Shown piece by piece: positions 47,901-59,832 of a stretch of DNA of 64,000 nt. The notes under the pieces are model-generated. The model did not search any database, was not told the DNA's origin, and saw nothing but the letters and a program-made list of their open reading frames with translations. Positions within the stretch are counted from its first letter, which is position 1; each line of letters opens with the position of its first letter. A program made the position numbers and the translations under genes. The stretch is from Blasia pusilla. Lineage: Eukaryota > Marchantiophyta > Marchantiopsida > Blasiales. The stretch spans positions 16,368,001 through 16,432,000 of the forward strand of contig CM114271.1 in the NCBI GenBank assembly GCA_050084515.1, in the 5' to 3' direction.

Positions 47901-48108
47901 ATATGTCCAACGTTTAGACTTTGATGATAGAATGCTCTCTTCAGCGCAAAATGTGATTGCCCCAATAAAACAACATAGAAAAACTCATTCCACTGATGTT
48001 GAGGATGAAACTCTGTAAACCATACAACACAAATGGACTTAGCGACAATATTACTTAGCGTATCTAGTCCAATGATATCCTTGTTTTGCTTATTTGCTGT
48101 AGGTTTGA

Positions 48109-49953
48109 TTATTTCATGGTTAGACCAATAGTGGATGAAATATGATCTTCAGCAACTACAAGTCTGTTACAATGTATGGTTACAGGATGAATGCACACAT
48201 TATATGCATTTTTGTAAAGGTTAGTCTTTCTGTTTGGTGGGTTACAATCAACATAGTGGAAAGCACGAGAACAGTAGATCATGGGGATTTGTAGAGAAGT
48301 CAAGGCAACTTTTGTTGAAGAAATTTTCCGATTGAGTATAACCCCTGAGACTAGTTGGAGCTTCACCTCGTCCAAACCTTCAAGACCAAGACACTTTGTT
48401 GATTACGTGTCTATATCTAGGAAACTTGTTGGTTCAGATTTCAAGGCATATTTGAGCAAGTAGTAAGACCCATCTGCATTGGTAACTCTTTGGATGTTCA
48501 TATGAGCTCCCCATAAAATTAGAAGGAGAGGGTGATAAAGGATGACATTTCGGTGTTCTAGAGAGGGTCTATAATAATTCCATTTCATACTGGTAGGATC
48601 AATGAATGGATCAGGGTTAAGGTTGACGCTACTGGGGAAGTCGAGGCGACAATAAGGCTTGGATGATCTTGTCCTAATGATGCAAACTCCCTCCTTGCAC
48701 CTATGAAGTTGATTATGCAAGACTAAGTCTAGAAGAACATGAGAGGGCCGTGCTTTCTTTTGCATATCAGCAAGAAGATAATTCCTCGTGTCAAGAGTGT
48801 AAGCACAACTCTCTGTTGTTACGCGATCCAGGTGAGTTGCATCTATCCACAATATCATGTGGCATTGGAGGCTCCCTCTTCCTTGAAGTTCATAGCGTGG
48901 GAGATAGTCGTGCACTTTACCAAGTAATTTTGGACCTGAGAAAATGATACGTGAAAGGAATGAATGAAGTCTAACATCGAAAAGTTGCGCGCACTCAGCT
49001 GGAGCATCACGCTATGTGAAGGTTGGGTAAATTTGGTAACAATTGATTCTAAATCATTAAATTCAGACGAGCAAGTGGCAGAGACCTCATCAGATGTAAG
49101 TGTCAGGAATAGGTGGGGCATACCCCAAGCGTGAACCATTGCTTTCAAATCCTTAAGTTGACGTCTATACCAGGCTGTTTAGAAAGATGTGGTTTTTCTT
49201 TTCTGAGCTTATCCAACTCTTTATTGAGTACAAATGTACGTGAATTTGAGCAAAGTGCAATAGACTGACGTAGTTGATACATGAGCAATGGGTATGGCAT
49301 ATACCACGAGAAATGGGCTAAATATTTGACACGATCTATTCCTTATATACTCTAAGAATATGGTGAGACCAGAAAAAAAAGCCACGATGAAATGGAAATA
49401 GAAATGGGAAAGACGCGGTCTCTATTGTTAGTTTTGGATCAAGTGACGTACCACATGCATCTGTCAATAAGGCTTCCCGTGAAGATACACTTGCATGGAG
49501 GGAAATACTTCCATTTTCATAAATATTTGTTGATGTTCTTCTTTGAACATGCAAAGAATAGGTTACATCATGTAGAATGTTTAGCTCGGGGTGATAGGGG
49601 TCGTGATGCATGTTGTGGGTGACCTGACCCTTCTCCTGAGATGCTCTAATTATGGTATGGAGAGAAGATGCAGGGAGAATAACTAGACATGATGAAGGAC
49701 TTGGCAACTCTAATAGAGTCTTGTAATCTTTCAATAACGGGTTAACTTGCAAGTTCATTGATAGAATTTGTCTCAAGGCAGGTGGGATAGGGGAGCTACT
49801 AGGAACAAAATGGTCTTTGAGGTTAAAACCAATCAAAGGTGAATCCAACAAGGAGGTCATGGAAAAGAAAGCCTTGTGGAAACCATTGAATTTCCTCTCT
49901 ACACCAATTCTAGTGTCTACTAAAGATAAAAGTTGTCCTTGGAGAGGATCCAT
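48109..49953 (-). pseudogene. Helitron Rep (HUH endonuclease) and N-terminal domain
   Basis: The upstream open block (49953-49336) carries the Helitron-like N-terminal domain (YHPELNILHDVTYSLHVQRR, then FPFLFPFHRGFF). The next block (about 49148-48403) is the Rep nuclease. It has ELQGRGSLQCHMILW at the HUH position, where the first His appears as Gln, and the tyrosine helix YYLLKYALKSEP, normally the two-tyrosine motif of rolling-circle nucleases. A further block (48375-48109) has low similarity. Loss of one HUH histidine plus stops between blocks indicate an inactive nuclease. The role in the family is nicking and joining single-stranded DNA. Confidence 0.8.
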
Positions 49954-50829
49954 GGTGAGGATTGATCTAAGATGGAGTCATGTACACATTGAAGTGTGTA
50001 CGTGGCTTATCTGCAATGCAGGTGTCACACACATAGAATTTACCAGGTCATGGTGTTATGTGGTCTTTCAAAAAACCATTGCATAAAGCATATGGTGGAT
50101 TTGAATCACATTCAAGTAAGCACATTTGTGAACGAGGACTACAATACAGGACATATCCACAATACCCACAACATTGTATCTGTTATATTGATAGTGAGCA
50201 TAATGAATCCCATTGTCTCATGTACAAGTCTGCGGATGACCATGTGTGGCATTGTGGCCTATATTGCATTATTCTCAAAAGAGCAACTCTGCTTCTTGTG
50301 GATGCTCAGAACATGCTTAACCTATTTTTGTTAAAAAGTATGAGCCTTCTCGTAGATTTTTTCTTGGAGATATTATGTAGACTTGATTGGTTTTTGCGCC
50401 CCATCTCACTAGTTCTATGATTGTAAAATCACGATGTATTGTATTGGCAGCGGTTTGGAGCACTTGCAAGAGTTTCTTTAACTTAGCTAAGTAATTATAT
50501 AAGTAGAGGTCATATGGAGCAAATTTTTTGATGATTATGAAATCAACATGCACCGTAATAGTGGTTATGAGTAGCACTATAATTATTCTTATGGTCTGGT
50601 ATGGGTTCGAGATATATTCAGATCTGGATGTAGAATTGCAATTATGAACCTTAGCAAGGTACACCCGAGCACTAGTGGAGTTGCTCCATTGGAGAAACAA
50701 CACTTGTTTGTTAAAAGTACATTACCACAGGCCGAGCACATAACAAGGTTCAAAGCTAAGTTCTTTGAACTAATACATGGCACAAAATACTCACAAAGCA
50801 CAAATTGCATTGCTCATAGCATCTAATGA

Positions 50830-51590
50830 TGGTTTGAGTCTCTCCCAGGCAATTGCTAATCTTGATGAATGGTTTAGAGGTATTGATCTAACAAATGGCA
50901 GCTGATATTGATTTTGTACTATGGATGGATCAAGGAAATATTGGAGAATATGCTATGTTGTGCATTTTTGCACAAGAAAGTTCATGAACGACATGGAGTC
51001 ATGCTGACTTAAGCATTAAGTGCAAGTTTTGGGAATCTCCTGAAGTAGATGGTGTGCTTAGCTTTAATATGGCAATTGGACTTAACAATTCATATAGGTA
51101 AAAATAACAATTAGCTTAAAGTTCGTTGTACTTTGCAAAGATGCAGGCAGATGGAATGACTCAACATCTCAATAAAATCATAGAGCAGCCCTTGATGCAG
51201 CGCATTGCCATGAGCCTAAGCATGAGAGGCATTGGTTTTATTTTGGCCTAAAGGGATCATCTACTGGAAAAACAAGCTTCTCCTCAACTAGGTGGAAGTG
51301 TGGTGCAACCAAAAATTAATCAAACCACAAAACTGAAGAGTTGCACTTATTGTGGTAAATTAACATAAGTTCTGTGTATGCCAAGGGTTGGTTTATCTTT
51401 GTTTAAGGAAAGTATCTGCTTGAAATAGATTTTCCTTTCAAGTATGGTGGTACTGTTGTAGAGTCAGTGATGAAGCTAATATTGAAGTAGGTAAGTAAGA
51501 AAATAATGAAGGAATGGGATGTTTATTATAGGATTAGAGAAAGATTTTTCCAGAAAAAGTGAAGCCCAAAAATACCATGCGTGAAACTAG
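50830..51590 (+). other. Gap with weak gag-like trace
   Basis: Mostly unassigned sequence. Around 51140-51370 a plus-strand frame contains QADGMTQHLNKIIEQP and, after a stop, KLKSCTYCGKLT, which recalls the start of a copia-type gag zinc knuckle. It is too short and broken to assign. Confidence 0.25.
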
Positions 51591-51599
51591 AATAAGTTA

Positions 51600-51980
51600 T
51601 ATTGTGTGTATACATATTGCTACACAAACCACATCGCTGGTCACATCTACACACCACACAACACCGATCTTTCCCAACATACAGGTAGACCGACACATAA
51701 ATGAAACATACTCATGCATATACACTGGGACCCCACAACAAAATCAAGAGTATTGAAAACGACTCACCCAGCCTGAAACTCCACTCATGAATCTACATCG
51801 ACATATCAAACAAAATCCACCCTCTGCTATGAGGAAATCCGGACGCTAGCACCCTAACTCCTACACAACCACACACGTCCATGCAAGAGAGGCGCTCCTA
51901 AGGCTCAACATGAGAAAGATGGCTTGAGAAAGCCATCTCTCTCACTCTTATATCCTTGGAAAGAGCCAAAAAGCTCTTCC
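51600..51980 (-). repeat. Diverged family A LTR fragment
   Basis: The reverse strand matches the family A LTR from the promoter hairpin (AAGATGGCTT and AAGCCATCT near 51915-51945) through the core end and directly into the side block (GATTTTGTTG junction near 51735), ending about 51600. The order core then side block is the same as at the outer right end of copy 2. It directly abuts a piece of family B LTR at about 51981. Confidence 0.7.
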
Positions 51981-52078
51981 CAAGCCATGCAATCGGGTTG
52001 AGGGCCAGTTGGAGAGGCCCGGGTGTCTTTCCCTAAATGTAGGGAACCCCGAAGATCCCTAGAAATCTGGCTCTCCAT
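51981..52078 (+). repeat. Piece of family B LTR
   Basis: It starts AATCGGGTTGAGGGCC and matches 58541 onward of the solo LTR through the CCCTAAATGTAGG region. The match breaks near 52070 and appears to resume at about 53655, on the other side of the family A pol piece. That piece therefore seems inserted in this LTR. Confidence 0.65.
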
Positions 52079-52079
52079 A

Positions 52080-53655
52080 GCCAACAAGCCCAAATAGGCT
52101 GACGTATGCCATCCTGGCACCAACTCCTCATCACTCTCACCATGCCAACGAGCTCCAGTCACATCTCGCTAACTTGGGCATGGGTTAACGCTCAAACCAT
52201 CTGCATCTTGGTTGAGCTTCCCAGGTCTATGAAACACTTGGAAGTCATACTCTTGCAACAAAAGAGCCCACCTCGCAAGCTTTCGTATAAGCTTGTCGGA
52301 CTCCATCGAACACTTAAGTGGCTGATGATCACTAATGATGGTAAAGGGATTTCCGAATAGATAACATCTAAAATGTGCAACAACCCACACTGCAGCCAAG
52401 CACTCACTCTCATACGAGCTATACTTCACCTCTGCACCTTTGTTCGAGCAACTAGCGTAAGCCACCACGAACTCTCTACCATCATAGTCATGTTGGGTGA
52501 GCACGGCTCCAAGCCCCAACATGCTCCAATCGGTATGAAACTAGAAAGAACGCCCCCTGATCGGTCTCCTCAATATGGGCGCGGACGTCAATCTTTCCTT
52601 GAGCATCTGAAATGCTCTCTCTTGCTCATCCCCCCAATGCCACTCCTGATCCACCTTGGTCATCAAGGTTAGTGGCTTTGCAATTGAATTGAAAGTAACA
52701 TTGATAGAAGTTCGCCAATCTTATGAATGCATGAACTCAACTCATATTTGTAGGGCGTGGAATGCGTGAAATAGCCTCTACCTTTGTCTGTTGCATACCA
52801 AGGCCCCCTGGGTATATCGTATGACCCAAGTACTAAATTTGGCCATAGAAGAACTTCCACTTGCCTGGATGTAGCTTTAGCCCATGTAACTGCAATTGTC
52901 GAAACACCTCCTCTAGTTGTTGCTCATGCTTCTCAACCGTGGTGGTCGATCAATGCTTGATCACACAAGATCTGAAACTCCCTACGGAACTCTGTACCCT
53001 GGTTTTTCAACACCTCAGTCGGTGCGCCGTAATGACTCAACACTCGATCTAGGAAGGCATACGCTACTCCCTCACTTGTTTTTTCAGGCAATGCAACCAA
53101 CTCTATCCACTTTGAGAAGTGCTTGACCATCACCAATACATAACGACTATGGCGCTCTGTCAAAGGCAAAGGTCATGCAAAATCCAAACTCCATCTATAA
53201 CCTAAACCCATGATTGGAAGCGGATGCAACTGTGGAGTTGGAGCATTGAACGATGCTCGAACTCAATCACACACCATGCATTTGGCAACAAACTGCTGAA
53301 CGTCAGTCTGCATGCCTCGCCACCAATACTGAATCTGGAGCAAGCTATATGTCCGCTTCACTCCAAAATGACCCAACTCCTCATGGGCATGACGCACCAA
53401 ACGTGCTCTCTGCAAAGGATGAGGCACTACACGCACTCTGCCATCCTCCCACACTCGCAACACATGTGTGCCCTCCCATCAGAACACTCTAGCTCATTGT
53501 AGGATCAGATCCCACTCTCTAGCACCCACTGTACTCGCGACGCTGCTAGTACGCAAGTACTCCAAGACCACTCCATCGTCGTGAATGTCTCGGCCACCTG
53601 TCCTCTCCTCACCGACCTCTGGATCTAACGACTCTCCATCAGACCTCGCCATCGA
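52080..53655 (-). pseudogene. Rearranged family A pol fragment: integrase, then RT end and RNase H
   Basis: On the minus strand the order is the linker with SLDPEVGEERTGGRDIHDD (near 53620), the integrase HHCC region (RHAHEELGHFGVKRTYS, then CMVCD), the integrase core up to ALIDHH (52945), the RT C-terminal part from TTVEKHEQQ (about 52938) and RNase H (52522-52169, ending DADGLS). A normal gypsy order is RT, RNase H, integrase. At the junction (52938-52943) the two parent sequences share CCAC, a small microhomology. In the core the second catalytic Asp position reads VLKNQGTEF, so Asp is Asn. It is a relic, but RNase H is open throughout. Confidence 0.8.
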
Positions 53656-54142
53656 AGTAAGGGAGGAGTCTCTCCAAGATGTCTTGGAACACGAATCCCC
53701 ACTTTGAGCACCAAACGGCATCTTAGAGGCAAGGGATGGAATGGGAGTTTGGCGTTGGAACTCGAAACCCAAACTTGATCCAAGGGAGTGGACTTTGTAT
53801 GCCACACTTGGATTCCAACCTGAGATTCACTTTGTATGAGTCTCGGTTAGGGACTCAGTGGATGTCCATCGAACAGTTGGAACTGCCAGGCGTGAAACGC
53901 GGTTTGAGGTTCCTGAACCGACCAAAAAGTATGTCCCAAGTCTTGTGAGATTTGCCTGTGTTGTAAACCGTGAAACCAGGAAGGTTGAGCTTGATGAGAG
54001 ACCGAGATGAGAACTCGGAAAGTTAGCCCGCTGATTGATCCAAGACCCGACTAACCTAAGCGTGTGTTCAGATACAGATCAGCATTGTTAGTGTAACCCA
54101 AGCCTCTCATTAGGAGAGTGGGTTTGGTTTGACATTGAGAGA
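53656..54142 (+). repeat. 5' LTR of family B element (3' half)
   Basis: It matches the solo LTR at 58107-59122 from about 58619 to its end (shared: TTTGGCGTTGGAACT, GGGAGTGGACTTTGTATGCC, CCGCTGATTGATCCAAGACC). It ends near 54142 with TTTGACA. The first half is represented only by the small piece at 51981-52078. Confidence 0.7.
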
Positions 54143-55964
54143 GACATGTGAGAGTGCACATATGTAAGAACTATGGTGTTGTGAGAGAGATTGGATCATA
54201 TTTTACAAAGAGAGATTAAGTGAGTGAGAGAGCTTCATGGGGGAGCTTGCTGGTTGCTTGAGATTTGGTGCAAGTTGGGGGACCGTGTTCCCCGCTTCAT
54301 GGCTCATGGGAGTGCTCACCGGAGTAAGAGCCATGCGAGTTTGCTATTTTTCTTTGGTGATTTTTTGTACGGGAGAGTCGCACTCGGAAGCGTTATCCAA
54401 TTTTTGATAGGAATTGAGAATGGGGGCATATTGCTCCTTGTCGATGCTCTCAAGAGCACCATGTAGCTTGTTGATTTGTGTTCTCACAGGTTATACGTTT
54501 TTGTTGGGAGAAATTAGCGCGGAAGCGCTGCTGAATTTTGTGTAGGAGAAAGAGACATTGAGCTTTACAACAGTCCCTATCAACTTTTACTGGAATGTTC
54601 AATTCAAAATATGTTTTAATGCGGTCTTAGATTGTAAAGCTATGCATGCTATGCAATAAATGGTGTGTAATTTGGAGTTGCGAGCAAAAAGTTATGTTCA
54701 ATCTTGCAAAATTGCCATTGCAAGGCAATTTTAAGGGTTAAATTGTTCAAACCCTAAATCAGCCGCCGCGCCGGCGGCGGCCGTCGCCGTCATAGTCACC
54801 ATCAATGGTCTGCCATCAACGGTCAACCATCACCGTCAATGGTCTACCATCCATCAACGGTCGTTTCCGCCTAGGATTGCTCAAAGCCGCGTTCGGCCGT
54901 TGTCCACCCTTGGTTGCCATTGCCGCCATTACGGAATGGAGGGTCTTCCACGATGACCGTTGATTCTCTTACTTGCGCCGCCACCACGTATTTTGTTTTG
55001 TCACCATCATCACAGTTTTTTCATCAACCAATGATGGTAGATGACCTTGGGTTATGGTATTTGAGTTTTCATTTCATGTTGTTATGTTGTGATTGATAGC
55101 CGCTCGACGACGATCGAGTACCATGTCGTGACGCCCGTAGTCGCTGATTTCCGCGCCGTGCCGCTCGTGGCCACACCGTACCATCTCGATCGTGGAGCCG
55201 CTCTTTCACTAAGGAACAAAGCTTATGAATTGTTGATTGAGGAGGGTATGCTGCCAAGTGCCATGCCGTTTGTAGCCGTTCGGTGCCGCAAGTGCCGCAT
55301 CGGACCATTGGACATGCACCACACATCGAGGAGGTTTGAGCAGCGTCAGTATAAGAGGAGTACGACTTGCTGATTGGAGGAGTTGTCTTCACGACCAATT
55401 TGGGGTTGAGATTTGTAGTTTCCGAGGAGAGACATCAACATTATTGTCAGGTTACCCATTCTGGTCTCTTACCCTGCACGTGTGAAGGATTTTTGGGTAT
55501 TGGGAAGTTATTTGGGATATTAGGTTTCGTTCTGATGTTGAGAACATTGATGATGTATGGGTTTAGGGGACATAGACCTGTGTGGGATGTCCATAGTTGA
55601 GGATGGTTTGTCGATGAGATAATAGATCAGTTGATTTGCCGGACCGCGCCGCTTGTTGCCGCACAACACACGTCTCAGTGAGATAATGTAGATTGAGTGC
55701 CGCATGTTTAGTTTTAGTGATTGAGGGAGTACTCGCAAGATTGAGAGTGATCGTGTAAGAGGGGCACAAGGGCTATCTCGGCGTCCTTTTGGGATTTTGA
55801 GAGGTGAGGTAGTGGACCTAAGAGTAGCTCTGGAGGGTTTACCCGGAGTGGTGCGAGGTTTCGAGGGTCTCCACGTGAGAGACCACCTCGATCTCCTTTT
55901 GTGTCATTTTCAGACAAGGGAGAGCGTGTAGAGGAGTGTGTTAGTGATCCACCATACACATTGA
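54143..55964 (+). other. Leader of family B element
   Basis: Collinear in patches with the family A leader (GCGGAAGCGCTG near 54519, GGTTACCCATTC near 55450). It includes a GC-rich palindromic stretch GCCGCCG cgc CGGCGGC near 54763-54780 and short repeats of CATCAATGGTCTACCAT type at 54800-54870. No protein-coding sequence is supported before gag. Confidence 0.5.
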
Positions 55965-57242
55965 GTGGTCCTACTAGTTGGGCGTACAAGATACCAGGGT
56001 AGAGGACCGAGTAGGTTTTTGGGTGCTGTAAGCACTATAGAACTACACGACTTCATTGTGGAGTTTAGGAGTTGGTGTAACTCACAACGGGCTAGGAACT
56101 TTAGAGAGTTCAATAGGTTTACATCATGGAATGGTATGTTCCAGCATTTAGAGGGGGCGCCCATGGACGATTACCGTGAGTTCTCCCACAGATATGCCCA
56201 AGAGATTGAGGCATAGTGATTATACTATGATCCACACTAGGTGTCATGGACGGAGCCGTTCCCAGAGGAGGAGGAGGAGTTAGCAGAGGTTAATTCCTCT
56301 TCCATTAGTGATGTTTTAGGAGGGATGACTCGTATTGGAGCAGTTGCATCGTCTAGTCGGGTTCATCCCACGTTCAATCCCGTGGTCGAGTTCTTCGCTC
56401 AGTTGAGGGTGAGCTACCATGGGGTACGGACGGAGAAATTGCGGAGCATCCATGAATTCCAGAGGCACCTGGGTGAGAGTTTGTGTGAGGCTTACACTCG
56501 CTTGCACCGGTTGATCAACGTCATTCAGGGGGTGAGAGAGGCTCATGCTATCCAGTTATGGTACGCGATGTTGAATAGGACCCTGCGGACACGGGTGCGG
56601 GAGGGGGTGCTTCTTATGAACACCTCCTCTATGTTGAGAGTTGTTTTTAGGACCGCCAAGAATATTGAGCGCAACATGGCGGAGGAGAGCGTCCCCACCA
56701 TGGGTTTTGGGGGAGAGCAGTCACGATTTTCTACACCGCCAATGCAGCAACGTGGACTCCGAGATAGGTCGGCTGTGGCACCACGAGCTCAAGGAGGATA
56801 CGGAAAGGCCATGCCACATAGACCTGCGCCTTCATATGCGGCTCAGCAATAGCCATCTATGATTACTTGTTGGTCATATGGTGGATCCCATCATCAACGC
56901 GATTGCATTGGTCAGGGTCATGGACGTGTGCCTCAGCATGAAGGAGGAGATGATGCTGCCCCAGGAGGTTATCAGTGTGACTATTGTGAGAGGTATGGTC
57001 ACACACGCGCCCGGTGTTTGAGTTTACATCCTGAGTTACTTCCGGACCGAGGGCCAGAGAGGGCACCAGAGCGAGTAGTCGGACTGGGTGGGCCTAGAGA
57101 ACGTCCACGTGGTGGTCCTATTGGGGGACGAGGAGCTAGAGTTGCCCGACATGATGGTGGAGCTGCCCATGGAGGAGGTAGAGTCCCACCACCTAGATGT
57201 GTCAAGAGAGATGCCATGCGTGAGGCTGGGATGGCTGCTTAG
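55965..57242 (+). pseudogene. Gag of family B
   Basis: It aligns with family A gag: ELHDFIVEFRSWCN, then WNGMFQHLEGAPMDDYREF, then FAQLRVSYHGVRTEKLRSI, then GESLCEAYTRLHRLI. The zinc knuckles follow. The first has lost its second Cys (CWSYGGSHHQRDC) and the second is canonical (CDYCERYGHTRARC). The frame breaks near 56217 (TAG) and near 56850 (TAG before the knuckles). Gly/Arg-rich sequence follows as in family A. Start unknown, because the N-terminus is in a shifted frame. Confidence 0.75.
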
Positions 57243-57617
57243 ATACAATATCTATAAGACCAGATTACCGCGATGACATTAAGGTTACCCGATGCCGAAT
57301 CCATGGCATCGACATCATATGGAGCAGCCAACAATATGGAGGATCCTGGATGGATATGCGGGTATGCGTAGATGGAGGCCACCGCAATTGTGACGCCTAG
57401 AGCAGCTGTAGAGTTGGATCCACAGCCACGGGAAGCCACGAAACAGACCAGGCTTCCTTAGTCTTTCACGTTGACCGAGGCGATGAGGACCCCATCGATG
57501 GGTTCTGATCAGAGTTCCTGGAGAGTTTGTGATGTTGTTGGTATGCAAGCACGGAGGGCGATGGGAGAAGCGAGTGCGACGACTCCTATTGTGCATGCTG
57601 ATGCTCAATAGGGGCAT

Positions 57618-59310
57618 GTGTTGAGCACGTTGTTGGGGGCGGCCACCATTGTGTATCGCGCTCCTTTATTTTCTGTTTCCGATGTTATGATGTTGGGAGG
57701 TACGCCTGCCGAGGTTTTCCTGCTGGCCACTATGCTATGTGAGCGTGGAGTTGGAGTTCCTGCATCACGTTCAGAGGTGATTGGAGAGGAGATGATGGAC
57801 CTGCCCTTGGAGCTGATGCTCAGGCCCTCCACATCAGATTCTTGGCAGGGTGCGACTGCTAGGATGGCGGAGATGCCTGCTAGACCCGCGATAGAGCATG
57901 CCATGGCTTCTCATGGTGTTTTTTTGCTGAATAATTGGAGAGAGGTCTTCCACTTGGTGAGCCCAAGAGGTAGAGCTTTTAGTCCGCAACGCGTCTTGTT
58001 GGATTCAACAGCGCAACCCCTGATGTTGGAGAGAGCGTCATTTAGAGGATTGATCTTGACAAGAGCCGATGTGGAGCATTGTCCATTCCAGATACAAAAA
58101 TCCTTGTGTCGCGACCCTCATAACCAAACAACACCAAATAGGTGCCAAACGAAACATCAGAACTCAAGTGAACTCACGTTGCGAGGTTTGCGCTTTGGAG
58201 AGGCGTTTGGAAAAGTCCAAGAGACGAAACGCGGAACAGAGTTGTGTGTTTCATGCGTTAGTGGTCGCAACTAGGAAACCTAGACCGAACGCGAGCCAAG
58301 ACTTGAGATGAGTTGAGTCTTGGGAGGTTGGTTGCAAAAGAGGTGAGAACCAGTTTGAAACACGATTAGCGTTTGGGATAATCTGACTGTGTTTAGGACC
58401 ATAACGTTAAGCTCCAAGATGCGTTCGGGAAAAATAAGGACGTGTTGGAAAGCTTATCCCAAGACACTTACAACGAACCAAAGATATTAGAAAATGCATA
58501 AGTACAGATTGAGATATTGGCCGAAAATGACTGTGAGAGCAATCGGGTTGAGGGCCAATTGGAGAGGCCGGATGTCTTTCCCTTAATGTAGGAGGCCCCT
58601 GGAGATCCCCAAAAGTACTAGTAAGGGAGGAGTGTCTCCGAGATATCTCAGAATATAAATTCCCACTTTGGGCGCCAAACGGCGTTTCAGAGGCACGGGA
58701 TGGAACGGGAGTTTGGCGTTGGAACTTGAAACTCAAACCTGATCAAAGGGAGTGGACTTTGTATGCCACACTTGGATTCCAACCCGAGATTCACTTTGTG
58801 CGAGTCTTTGGGGGAACTCATTGGATGTCCATCGGACAGTTGGAACCGCTAGGCGCAAAACATTGTTTCAGGTTCTTGAACCGACCAGAAAGTCTATCCC
58901 AAGTCTTTCGAGACTTGCCCGTGTTGTAAACTGCGAAACTATGAAGGTTGAGCTTGATGAGAGTCCGAGACGAGAACTCAGAAAGTTAGCCCGCTGATTG
59001 ATCCAAGACCGGACTAACTAGAGTGCGTGTTTGGATGCAGATCAGCGTTGAGAGCGTGACCTACTAAACGCACGCTTGCGCAACAAACAAGATTAACGTT
59101 TAAGGAGAGTAGGCGCATGACACCTTGGGTGGAGCGAGTACCACACAATATATCACCCGACAAGAGGTCCTTATGAGGATTCGCCCGGGACATCCTACAT
59201 ATGAATCTCTGGTGCGAGCCAAGGCGATAGTGACTAATGTAGAGTCCTACGATGTCTTGGTTGGTGGAGCATGGTTATACCCGATGGGGTTTTCCCTGGA
59301 TTACTAGGAG
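57618..59310 (+). pseudogene. Retropepsin of family B, split by a solo LTR
   Basis: The first part (57618-58106) contains the active-site region with DSTA in place of DSGA (VLLDSTAQPLMLERA) and ends in CPFQIQKSL. The second part (59128-59310) resumes GGASTTQYITRQEVLMRI and runs to YPMGFSLDY. The two halves join exactly across the 1016 bp insertion when one CCTTG is removed. The protease frame was otherwise open over this stretch, so the insertion occurred while or shortly after it was still readable. Confidence 0.8.
58107..59122 (+). repeat. Solo LTR of family B type with 5 bp target duplication
   Basis: It begins TGTCGCGACC and ends CATGACA, flanked by CCTTG on both sides (58102-58106 and 59123-59127). 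Length is 1016 bp with TG and CA ends. Its second half matches the 5' LTR of the surrounding element, and its first part matches the LTR at 20421. There is no internal retrotransposon sequence, as expected after LTR-LTR recombination. Confidence 0.92.
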
Positions 59311-59571
59311 GATTTAACTTCCTACACACTAGGATGGCAGTCGGGTGATGGGCGCCTTAGCTCATTACCCGTTCAATTCAGAGTTGCTCTGATCGAGCGA
59401 CGGCCAGGAGAGATGGCGACCTTAGCAGCATTTAGCAGTGCCATCACTTGGCCTAGTGATTTGATTGAGGGATATGTCCATGCAAATTATATTTCCGTTC
59501 TTGATATTTGTATGGAGAGGAGTTTCATGGTAGCCGCATCAGTTCGTGGAGGAGAGGTGCTGCCTTAGGGC

Positions 59572-59832
59572 TTGACTAAGGAGCTTCGACGCTTAGCCAT
59601 TGACCATATGCAGACCGTGTGGAGCGAGACGCTTGCACTAGAGTGTGACAGGTCAGAGGAACTCCACGTAGGCAGGAGTGCTGCTATGACCCCTTTGGAC
59701 ACCACCCCTATTGTGTGGTGCATCCCAAAGGAAGGTTTTCGGGTGTTGGATCTCTTTGAAGGGATCAACACTGGGTTAGTTGTTGTTTTGCACGCTGGAG
59801 TGCCCGTGCAGCAATTATTCTCCTCACCTTAA
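59572..59832 (+). pseudogene. N-terminal part of family B C5 DNA methyltransferase
   Basis: It aligns with family A: a WSETLALE segment, the TPLDT and VVW/IVW linker (AAMTPLDTTPIVW), then motif I as VLDLFEGINTGLVVVLHAGV (about 59740-59800). The second motif I residue after DLF is Glu instead of Gly. The frame ends at 59832 where similarity stops, so catalytic motifs are missing. It shows that the methyltransferase was already present in the common ancestor of families A and B. Confidence 0.75.

Larger units (their letters stand above)
46557..50420 (-). mobile_element. Helitron (Rep and Pif1-type helicase), degenerate
   Basis: In minus-strand order it shows a Cys-rich start (FYVCDTC region, about 50030), a Helitron-like N domain with FPFLFPFHRGFF (about 49400), the Rep region (about 49148-48400) and the SF1 helicase (about 47900-46557). 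This arrangement is specific to autonomous Helitrons. Frames shift and stop between blocks. The 5' TC and 3' CTRR-plus-hairpin ends were not located, so the outer limits are only the coding limits. Confidence 0.85.
53656..59832 (+). mobile_element. Ty3/gypsy family B retrotransposon (relative of family A), partial
   Basis: In order: 3' part of a 5' LTR (53656 to about 54142), a leader of about 1.8 kb sharing blocks with the family A leader, gag, protease interrupted by a solo LTR, and the start of a C5 DNA methyltransferase. The element stops abruptly at about 59832, inside the methyltransferase after motif I. RT, integrase and the 3' LTR are absent. Protein-level similarity to family A is clear but much lower than between family A copies, and the LTRs are unrelated. 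Confidence 0.8.
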
